Assembly: GCA_016719785.1 (NCBI GenBank)
Contig: JADJYJ010000015.1
Location: forward strand, 124,001 to 188,000
From: Candidatus Amarolinea dominans
GTDB lineage: Bacteria; Chloroflexota; Anaerolineae; SSC4; Amarolineaceae
Direction of reading: 5' to 3'
DNA length: 64,000 nucleotides
Of the stretch, positions 32,682-40,800 are shown one piece after another. Within the stretch, counting starts at the first letter, position 1. Each line of letters opens with the position of its first letter. Below the pieces are notes generated by a model. That model searched no databases. It had not been told where the DNA came from and saw only the letters and a program-made list of their open reading frames with translations. Both the position numbers and the translations under genes were made by a program.

Positions 32682-34397
32682 ATGAAACTGAGCGGTGCCC
32701 AGATGGTGTGGGAAATCATGATGCGCGAGGGGGTGGATGTTGTCTTTGGTTATCCAGGCGGCGCCAATCTGCCCATTTACGATGCCATGGTGCAGTACCC
32801 TGTGCGGCATGTCCTCGTGCGCCACGAACAGTGTGCAGCGCACATGGCCGATGGTTACGCGCGCGCCACGGGCAAGGTAGGCGTCTGCATGGCCACCTCC
32901 GGCCCCGCGGCTACCAACCTCGTGACAGGGCTTGCCACCGCGCTGCTCGATTCGATCCCGCTTGTGGCGGTGACCGGTCAGGTGCCGACCACCCTGCTCG
33001 GCGGCGATGCCTTTCAGGAGACCGATGTGACCGGCGTCACCCAGCCTGTCACCAAGCACAACTACCTGGTGACCGACGTGCGCGAACTGCCGCGTGTGAT
33101 GCGCGAGGCGTTTTACATCGCGCGGGAGGGACGACCCGGCCCGGTGCTGGTGGACATCTGCAAAGATGTGCAGAATGCTAAGCATGAGTTCGAATACCCG
33201 GAGAAGATTTTCCTGCCGAGTATGACCCGCACACGCCGACCCGCGCCGCAGGCGATCGGCCAGGCGGCTGAAATCATCAATCGCGCCAGGCGCCCGCTGA
33301 TCCTGGCCGGCCACGGCGTGCAAATCGGCGGCGCGGAGGCGCAGTTGATGGAACTGATCGAGAAGGCTGAAATCCCCGTGGTCACCACCCTCTTGGGCAT
33401 CGGCAGCATCAAGGAGACGAACCCGCTGGCCCTGGGCATGGGCGGAATGCATGGCGAGGCGGCCACCAACCTGGCGGTGCAGCAGTGCGATGTGCTGATT
33501 GCCATCGGCATGCGCTTCGATGACCGCGTCACCGGCCGCCTGGACAAATTTGCCCGCCAGGCCAAGATCATTCACTTCGAGCTGGACCCGGCCGAGGTCG
33601 GCAAGAACGTCAAGCCGGACGTGACCGTGCTGGGCGATTGCAAGGAGACGCTGACCGAGCTGCTGCCGCACATCGAGCCGGCGCGTCACCCGGACTGGCT
33701 GCAGACGATCAAACACTGGCAGGATGAAACCCATCAGCGCGACATCGTGCAGGCCGAGGTGGATGAATTGATCCCACCCTATGTCATGCGCGCACTGTGG
33801 CACGCCACCAAGGGCAATACCTTCGTGGTTTCTGATGTCGGCCAGCATCAGATGTGGGAGGCGCAGTATTTCGTGCATGAGCGCCCGCGCCAGCTCATCA
33901 CCTCCGGCGGCCTGGGCACCATGGGCTTCTCACTGCCCGCGGCCATGGGCGCCAAGGTTGCCTTTCCTGAGCAGTTGGTGTGGGCCGTGGTCGGCGATGG
34001 CGGTTTCCAGATGACGATGCAGGAACTGGGCACTATCGTCCAGGAAAACATCCCGATCAAGATCGCCATCATCAACAACGGCTTTCTGGGCATGGTGCGC
34101 CAATGGCAGCAGTTCTTCTACGAGAAGCGCTACTCCGCCACGCCGATCTTCAGCCCGGACTACGTTCAACTGGCCGCGGCCTACGGCATCCCCGCCCGCA
34201 TGGTGGATCGCAAGGAAGATGTGGCCGCGGCCTTTGCCGAAGCCAATGCGCATGACGGCCCCTTCCTGATCGAATTCCGTGTCAAAGAAGAGGTCAATGT
34301 CTATCCCATGGTCGCGCCAGGCTCAGCCGTGGACGAGATGATCCGGCGCCCGATGGCGATTGTGCAGGAGTACAGCGGGGTGCAGCCGAGCTGGTGA
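32682..34397 (+). CDS. ilvB: Acetolactate (acetohydroxyacid) synthase large subunit
   Basis: AHAS joins pyruvate with pyruvate or 2-oxobutanoate, the first common step of valine, leucine and isoleucine synthesis. The 571-residue ThDP enzyme shows the catalytic Glu in LVRHEQCAAHMADGYARATG, FAD-domain region, GGLGTMGFSLPAAMG and the ThDP motif VVGDGGFQMTMQELGTI..IPIKIAIINNGFLGMVRQWQ. Three ATG codons stand in tandem at 32676-32684; the last is best spaced from AGGAG (32671-32675) and was chosen. First structural gene of the operon. Confidence 0.95.
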   Translation: MKLSGAQMVWEIMMREGVDVVFGYPGGANLPIYDAMVQYPVRHVLVRHEQCAAHMADGYARATGKVGVCMATSGPAATNLVTGLATALLDSIPLVAVTGQVPTTLLGGDAFQETDVTGVTQPVTKHNYLVTDVRELPRVMREAFYIAREGRPGPVLVDICKDVQNAKHEFEYPEKIFLPSMTRTRRPAPQAIGQAAEIINRARRPLILAGHGVQIGGAEAQLMELIEKAEIPVVTTLLGIGSIKETNPLALGMGGMHGEAATNLAVQQCDVLIAIGMRFDDRVTGRLDKFARQAKIIHFELDPAEVGKNVKPDVTVLGDCKETLTELLPHIEPARHPDWLQTIKHWQDETHQRDIVQAEVDELIPPYVMRALWHATKGNTFVVSDVGQHQMWEAQYFVHERPRQLITSGGLGTMGFSLPAAMGAKVAFPEQLVWAVVGDGGFQMTMQELGTIVQENIPIKIAIINNGFLGMVRQWQQFFYEKRYSATPIFSPDYVQLAAAYGIPARMVDRKEDVAAAFAEANAHDGPFLIEFRVKEEVNVYPMVAPGSAVDEMIRRPMAIVQEYSGVQPSW

Positions 34398-34398
34398 G

Positions 34399-34427
34399 CG
34401 GAGATTAGAGACTGGAGATCGGAGAAG
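34399..34427. repeat. Heptamer stretch carrying the ilvN ribosome-binding site
   Basis: Four heptamers of GGAGATT/AGAGACT/GGAGATC type fill the gap between ilvB and ilvN; the last GGAGAAG unit is the only Shine-Dalgarno candidate for ilvN. Confidence 0.8.
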
Positions 34428-34431
34428 CAAG

Positions 34432-34974
34432 ATGAAACACACATTGGTTGCGTGGATGGAAGATACGCCGGGCGTGCTCAACAGGGTCACCGGCATGTTT
34501 CGCCGGCGTAATTTCAACATCGAGAGCCTGGCGGTGGGCCACAGCGAGACGCAGGGCATCTCGCGCATGACTTTCGTGGTAGACGGCGATGAGCGCATGG
34601 TGGATCAGGCGGTCAAGCAGCTCGAGAAGGTCATCAACATCTACCGGGTGGAGAATATCAGCCAGGCGCCGGCCGTCATTCGTGAACTGGTGCTGGTGCG
34701 CGTGCGCGCCGAGGGCGCGACGCGTTCCGAGATCGTGCAGTTGACCGATATCTTCCGCGCCCACATCGTGGACGTGGCCCTCGATTCGATCGTGGTGGAG
34801 ATGACCGGCCCCGAAAGCCGCATCAACAGCTTTTTGGACTTGATGCGCAATTTTGGCATCCAGGAGATGGTGCGCACCGGTCGTGTGGCGATGTCCCGCG
34901 GCCTCAACAGCGTCACGCGCGAAACGGAAGTCACACCGGGCTGGCGCCACACCAACGGCCACGCGCCGCAGTAG
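34432..34974 (+). CDS. ilvN: Acetolactate synthase small (regulatory) subunit
   Basis: A 180-residue protein with an N-terminal ACT domain (LVAWMEDTPGVLNRVTGMFRRRNFNIESLAVG, ISRMTFVVDGD) and the C-terminal half with ELVLVRVRAE and DIVEMTGPE-type blocks of the ilvN/ilvH family. It activates the large subunit and gives valine feedback. The start is fixed by homology; the Shine-Dalgarno sequence comes from the heptamer repeat just upstream. Neighbours ilvB and ilvC are on the same transcript. Confidence 0.95.
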   Translation: MKHTLVAWMEDTPGVLNRVTGMFRRRNFNIESLAVGHSETQGISRMTFVVDGDERMVDQAVKQLEKVINIYRVENISQAPAVIRELVLVRVRAEGATRSEIVQLTDIFRAHIVDVALDSIVVEMTGPESRINSFLDLMRNFGIQEMVRTGRVAMSRGLNSVTRETEVTPGWRHTNGHAPQ

Positions 34975-35009
34975 CGGATTGATTGTACGATTTTTTCTGA
35001 GGAGGAATG

Positions 35010-36032
35010 ATGGCGAAGATTTTCTACGATGCCGATGCCGACCTGGGCCGGCTGGCGGGCCGCAAAATTGCGGTGATCGGTTATGGCAGCCAGGGCCATG
35101 CCCATGCGCTGAATCTGCGGGATAGCGGCTGTGATGTGCGGGTGGGGCTGTACGCCGGCAGCAAGAGCTGGGCGCAGGCCGAGGCCCATGGCCTGACCGT
35201 GCGCACCGTGGGCGATGCCTGCGCCGAGGCAGACATGATCATGATCCTGCTGCCCGACACGACGCAGGCCCGTGTTTATCGGGAGAGTATCGAGCAGGCT
35301 CTGGCGCCTGGCAAGACACTGATGTTCGCGCATGGTTTCAACATTCGCTTCAGTCAGATTCAGCCGCCCGATTTTGTAGATGTCAGCATGGTGGCGCCCA
35401 AAGCGCCTGGCCATCGCGTGCGCGAGGTCTTCGAAGAGGGCGGCGGCACCCCGTGTTTGGTGGCCGTGCAGCAAGATGCCAGCGGACATGCCCTGGCCGA
35501 CGCCCTCGCCTACGCCAAGGCCATCGGCGGCACGCGCGCCGGCGTGATCCTGACCACCTTTGCCGAGGAGACGGAAACCGACCTGTTCGGCGAACAAGCC
35601 GTGCTCTGCGGCGGGGTCAGCGCGCTCGTCAAGGCCGGCTTTGACACCCTGGTTGGCGCCGGTTATCAGCCAGAAGTGGCCTATTTCGAGTGCCTGCACG
35701 AGCTGAAACTGATCGTGGACCTCTTCTATCGCGGCGGCCTGAGCTTCATGCGCTACTCGGTCTCTGATACGGCCGAACACGGCGATTACAGCGCCGGGCC
35801 GAAGATCATCACGGACCAAACCCGCGCCGCCATGCAGCAGATCCTGGCCGACATCCAGTCCGGCGCTTACGCCGAAGAGTGGATCGAAGAGAATGCGATG
35901 GGCCGTCCCTGGTTCAACGCCGTGCGCGCACGCGAGCGCGACAGCCAGTTGGAACAGGTGGGCCGCGATCTGCGCCGCATGATGCCGTGGATCAACCCAC
36001 GCGAGGTCGTGCCCGGCCAGGGCGGGGCGTGA
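35010..36032 (+). CDS. ilvC: Ketol-acid reductoisomerase (class I)
   Basis: It converts acetolactate or acetohydroxybutanoate to the dihydroxy acid with NAD(P)H and Mg. The 340-residue protein has the Rossmann motif KIAVIGYGSQGHAHALNLRDSG, the SKSWA cofactor loop, the catalytic FAHGFNIRF, VSMVAPKAPGHRVRE, and Mg ligands in FAEETETDLFGEQAVLCGG and YECLHELKLIVDLFY-like block. Two ATGs; the second is four bases from GGAGG and was chosen. Follows ilvN by 35 bases. Confidence 0.96.
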   Translation: MAKIFYDADADLGRLAGRKIAVIGYGSQGHAHALNLRDSGCDVRVGLYAGSKSWAQAEAHGLTVRTVGDACAEADMIMILLPDTTQARVYRESIEQALAPGKTLMFAHGFNIRFSQIQPPDFVDVSMVAPKAPGHRVREVFEEGGGTPCLVAVQQDASGHALADALAYAKAIGGTRAGVILTTFAEETETDLFGEQAVLCGGVSALVKAGFDTLVGAGYQPEVAYFECLHELKLIVDLFYRGGLSFMRYSVSDTAEHGDYSAGPKIITDQTRAAMQQILADIQSGAYAEEWIEENAMGRPWFNAVRARERDSQLEQVGRDLRRMMPWINPREVVPGQGGA

Positions 36033-36036
36033 TGGG

Positions 36037-36160
36037 GGCGGAGATCGGAGATTGGAGATCGGAGATTGGAGACGGCAGAACTGCCGCCTTCCACACACCC
36101 GGTCTCCGGTCTCTGATCCCTGATCTCTCTTTGGAGACTGGAGACTGGAGATTGGAGAGC
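36037..36160. repeat. Inverted heptamer element between ilvC and leuA
   Basis: GGAGATC/GGAGATT units (36037-36073) face CGGTCTC/TGATCTC units (36099-36130) across a core ending CCGCCTTCCACACACC. A third set, GGAGACT/GGAGATT, follows (36133-36158). The last GGAGAGC is the leuA ribosome-binding site. Confidence 0.88.
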
Positions 36161-36166
36161 ACAGAG

Positions 36167-37819
36167 ATGAAACCTGCTGTAGGAAACGATCAAATCGAAC
36201 GGGATGTCATTCTGTTCTTCGATACGACGCTGCGCGATGGCGAGCAGTCGCCGGGCGCGACGCTCAATACGCAGGAGAAGCTGGAGATTGCACGCCAGCT
36301 CGCCCGTCTCGGTGTGGATATCATCGAGGCGGGATTTCCGGCGGCCTCGCCAGGCGACCTGGACGCGGTGCGTCAGGTTGCGCAGACCGTGGGCGTCGAA
36401 GCACGGCTGGACAAGTTCGGCCAGATGGCGCCGCCGCCGATCATCGCCGGGCTGGCGCGCGCCAGCCAGCACGACATCAACGCAGCCTGGGAAGCCGTGC
36501 GCCATGCCCAGCGGCCCCGCATCCACACTTTCCTGGCTACCTCACCCATCCACATGGAGTTCAAGCTCAAACTGACGCCTGAGGAGGTGATGGCAAAGGT
36601 GCATGAGATGGTTTCCTATGCCTGCAGCCTCTGCCCGGATGTTGAATTCAGCCCGGAAGACGCCGGCCGCTCCGACCCCCACTTCTTGTACAAGGTGCTT
36701 ACCGTCGCCATCGCCGCCGGCGCATCCACCATCAACATCCCGGACACCGTGGGCTACACAACGCCGGCCGAGTATGGTCAACTGATTCGTGACATTCGTG
36801 CGCACACGCCAGGCGCCCGCCAGGTGGTCGTCTCCTGCCACTGCCACAATGACCTGGGCCTTGCCACCGCCAACACCCTCGCCGGCATCGAAAACGGCGC
36901 GCGCCAGGTCGAAGTGACGGTCAATGGCATTGGCGAGCGCGCCGGCAACACCTCGCTGGAAGAAATCGCCATGGCGCTCTACACCCGGCGCCAGGTCTTC
37001 GAAGTGGACACGAACATCGTCACCCAGGAAATCCACCGCTCTTCCGACATGGTCAGTCGTTACACGGGCATGGTCGTGCAGCCCAACAAAGCCATCGTCG
37101 GCGCCAATGCCTTCGCCCATGAGGCCGGCATTCACCAGGACGGCATGCTCAAGCACAAGCGCACCTACGAAATCATGGACGCCGACATGATTGGCCTCAG
37201 CCGCAGCCGCCTCGTCCTGGGCAAACACTCCGGCCGCCACGCCTTTCGCCTCAAACTCGAAGAAATGGGCTATCATCTCAGCGACGAGGACTTGGGCGAG
37301 GTCTTCTTCCGCTTCAAGGACCTGGCCGACAAGAAGAAGACCGTGACCGACAATGACATTCAGGCGCTTGTGGCCGACGAGCTCTACCAGCCGCCGGAGA
37401 CCTGGGTCATCGAGAACGTCCAGGTCCAGTGTGGAACCGGCCTGATTCCCACAGCCGTCGTGCGTCTGCGCAACGCCCAGGGCGGCTTCGTGCGCACCGA
37501 GGCCGGCTTCGGCACCGGCCCGGTGGACGCCATCTACCAGAGTATCAACCATATCGTGGATGTGCCCAACAAACTGGTCGAGTTCAGTATTCAGGCTATT
37601 GATGAAGGTCTGGATGCCGTCGCTGACGTCACCCTGCGCATCGAGGCGCCGGAGCCGGTAGGCGCTGGCGAGTCCGCGCAGGGAGGGGCAGGGCGCCGTA
37701 TCTTCAGCGGCCGCGGGGTGGACACCGATATCGTCGTCGCCAGTGCGCGGGCCTACATTCAGTCGCTGAACAAGCTGCTGGCCGCGCGCGAAGAACGTGC
37801 GTCGGACGTGGCGGTCTAG
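36167..37819 (+). CDS. leuA: 2-Isopropylmalate synthase
   Basis: LeuA condenses 2-oxoisovalerate with acetyl-CoA, committing carbon to leucine. The 550-residue protein has FFDTTLRDGEQSPGATLN, IIEAGFPAASPGD, VEFSPEDAGRSDP, SCHCHNDLGLATANTLAG and GIGERAGNTSLEEIAMAL, the HQDGMLKHKRTYEIM region, and a full C-terminal LeuA_dimer regulatory domain (VQCGTGLIPTAVVRL..GTGPVDAIYQSINHI..VTLRIEA), so leucine feedback is likely. Start set by homology; the only Shine-Dalgarno (GGAGA) lies at the edge of the heptamer element. Open frame upstream is repeat read-through. Confidence 0.95.
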   Translation: MKPAVGNDQIERDVILFFDTTLRDGEQSPGATLNTQEKLEIARQLARLGVDIIEAGFPAASPGDLDAVRQVAQTVGVEARLDKFGQMAPPPIIAGLARASQHDINAAWEAVRHAQRPRIHTFLATSPIHMEFKLKLTPEEVMAKVHEMVSYACSLCPDVEFSPEDAGRSDPHFLYKVLTVAIAAGASTINIPDTVGYTTPAEYGQLIRDIRAHTPGARQVVVSCHCHNDLGLATANTLAGIENGARQVEVTVNGIGERAGNTSLEEIAMALYTRRQVFEVDTNIVTQEIHRSSDMVSRYTGMVVQPNKAIVGANAFAHEAGIHQDGMLKHKRTYEIMDADMIGLSRSRLVLGKHSGRHAFRLKLEEMGYHLSDEDLGEVFFRFKDLADKKKTVTDNDIQALVADELYQPPETWVIENVQVQCGTGLIPTAVVRLRNAQGGFVRTEAGFGTGPVDAIYQSINHIVDVPNKLVEFSIQAIDEGLDAVADVTLRIEAPEPVGAGESAQGGAGRRIFSGRGVDTDIVVASARAYIQSLNKLLAAREERASDVAV

Positions 37820-37837
37820 CGGAAGAGTGAGCAAAAC

Positions 37838-40800
37838 ATGAGCAAGCAGGAGTTGGACATGCAGACCGGGGAGTTGAGACCGGAGATCGGAGGGTGGAGA
37901 CCAGAGACCGGCGATCATCCCATGCCAAAAACATCTGGCTCGCTTTACGATGCGCGTTTCGAGCATGATGCCTGCGGCATTGGCTTTGTGGCGCAGAAAT
38001 CGGGCGCGGCCAGCCATCACGTACTTGAGCTTGCGCTGACCGCGCTCTGCAATCATGCCCATCGCGGCGCAGTTGCGGCCGATGGCAAGAGCGGCGACGG
38101 CGCCGGTGTCCTGACACAACTGCCCTACGATCTGCTGGCGCGCGAGGTGCTCAAGCAGGGTCTGCAGCCGCCGGCCCGCGGCGACCTGGCCGTTGGCATG
38201 GTTTTCTTGCCCCGCTACAACCTCGCACACCGCGCGCGCGCGCGCACTCTCCTGGAAGAGACGATCGCGGAGTATGGCCTGCTCAAGCTGCTCTGGCGTG
38301 ATGTGCCGGTCAACGGCGACGCCCTGGGACCCTGGGCGCAAAACCTGCGCCCCTACATCGAGCAGGTCCTTGTCGCCCGACCCGCGCAGGTCGGCACGCA
38401 TGAGTTCGAGCGCCGTCTCTACCTCGTGCGCAAGCGAGCCACGCAGCGCGCCTGGGCCGAGAGCATCAGCAATTTCTACATCCCATCCTTTTCATCCCTG
38501 ACGGTGGTCTACAAGGGCCTCTTCGTCGCGCCGCAGTTGCCCAATTTCTACAGCGACCTGCACGACCCCGACTTCAAGACCGCCATTGCCGTTTTTCATC
38601 AGCGCTACAGCACCAACACCTTCCCCACCTGGGAGCGCGCCCAGCCCTTCCGCCTGGTTTGCCACAACGGCGAGATCAACACCCTGCAGGGCAACACCTC
38701 CTGGATGACGGCACGCGAGGCCGATCTTGGCCGCTCCGACGTCTGGGGCCGTGATGCTAAAGTGCTGGCGCCGGTCATTTCCCCGCACGGCAGCGATTCG
38801 GCCATGCTCGACAACGCCCTGGATCTGCTCGTGCAATCCGGCCGCGACATTCGCCATGCCCTCATGATGCTGGCGCCCAAGGCCTGGGAAGGGACCGCCG
38901 ATGTCACCCCGCAGCAGCGCGCCTTCTATCATTACCATGCCTGTCTGCAGGAGCCGTGGGACGGCCCGGCCGCGCTCAGCTTCACCGATGGCCGCATCGT
39001 GGGCAGCGCGCTCGATCGCAACGGCCTGCGCCCCGCGCGCTTTGTGATCATGGACGACGGCCTTGTCATCATGTCCTCGGAAGTGGGCGCGGTGCCGGTT
39101 GACGAAGCCCGCGTGGTGCAGAAGGGCCGCCTGCGCCCCGGCGAGATGCTGGCTGTGGACACCGCCAATGGCCTCATCGAAAACGACGCGACCATTGTCG
39201 CGCGCTTCGTCGAGCGCCAGCCCTACGGCCAATGGCTCGATCAGCACCTGGTCACCCTGGATCAGGTGTTAGCCCACGCGCCCCCCCTCCCCCCGTCGCC
39301 CCCCCTCCCCCCAAACTTGGGGGCCAGGGGGCCGGCAGACGCGGTCGGCGACGACGGCGACGAAGAGAGGACGACCGCCGCCGCGCCAGATTCTACCCTG
39401 CCCCTGGCTGCTTTCGGCTACACGCGCGAAGAGCTCCTGGTCGTCTTGCGCCCCATGTGGAAGGACGGCCGCGAGGCGGTTGGCTCCATGGGCGATGACA
39501 CGCCGGCCGCGGCCATGTCTGACGTCGCGCGCCCGCTGTTCCACTATTTCAAGCAGCGCTTCGCGCAAGTGACCAATCCACCCATTGATTCGCTGCGCGA
39601 AGAGATGGTCATGTCGCTCAGCCAACGCTTGGGGCGCCGGGCCGACCTGTTGAGTGAGACTCCGGCTGCGGCCAAATTGCTGGAGATCCCCGGCCCCATC
39701 CTGACCAGCAGCCAACTGGCTGCCCTCAAGCGCCTCGAGATGCGCGACCTGCGCCCCCCGACCTGGCATCACCTCAAACCCGCCACCCTGGACATGACCT
39801 GGGATGTGGCGGAAGGGCATCAGGAACTGCGGCCGGCCGTCGAACGCCTCTGCAACCAGGCCGCCGCCGCGGTCATCGCTGGCTGCACCCTGCTCATTCT
39901 CAGCGACCGCGCCGTCGAAGCCCAGCGCGCGCCAATCCCCTCCCTGCTCGCGGTCAGCGCCGTGCATCACCACCTGATCAAGCTGGGAGAGCGCATGCAC
40001 TGCAGCCTCATCATCGAGAGCGGCGAACCGCGTGAGGTTCATCATTTCGCTGTCCTGTTGAGCTACGGCGCCAACGCCATTGTCCCCTGGCTGGCCTACG
40101 GCGCCATCGCCGAGGGCTTGCAGGCGGGGGGCCGCCATGCCACCGGGCTGAGCCAGGCAGCAGCCGAGCATAACTTCATCCAGGCCGTGGAGAAGGGCAT
40201 CCTCAAGGTGATGTCCAAAATGGGCATCTCCACGCTCGATTCCTACTGCGGCGCGCAGATTTTCGAGGCCATCGGTCTGAGCGATGATCTGATCGCCAGC
40301 GCCTTCGAGGGCACACCCAATTTCCGCATCAGCGGCGTTGGTTACACCGACCTGGCCGAGGATGTCCTGACCTGGCACCGCAGCGCCTTTGCGACCCAGG
40401 CTGTGGAATTGGGCCAGGCGCCGCGTTCTGCGCACAATGGGCCTGGCAACGGCAATCTGGCGGCAGCCACGGCCACGGCTGAGGTCAAGCTCGAAAGCTA
40501 CGGCTTCTACAAGGCCCGGCGGGGCGGCGAATATCACGCCTTCAACCCGGAAGTTGTGCGCGCCCTGCACGAGGTGGTCGGGCTGACCAAGAGCCGCGAT
40601 CAGAAAGTCGGGCCGCGAGATGTGACATCACAGGTCTACCGCCGCTTCGCTGACCTGGTCGAGCGCCGGCCACCCACCGAGCCGCGCGACCTCCTGCGCA
40701 TCGTCACCCGCGGCCGTCAGCCCATCGCGTTGACGGAGGTGGAGCCGGTCGCGGCCATCGTGCGCCGCTTTTCCACCGCGGCCATGTCCTACGGCGCCTT

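Noticed and set aside
36542..38401. A 619-codon minus-strand frame across leuA and gltB
   Set aside because: It is opposite to two clear enzymes and has no domain of its own; GC-rich third positions open the antisense frame.
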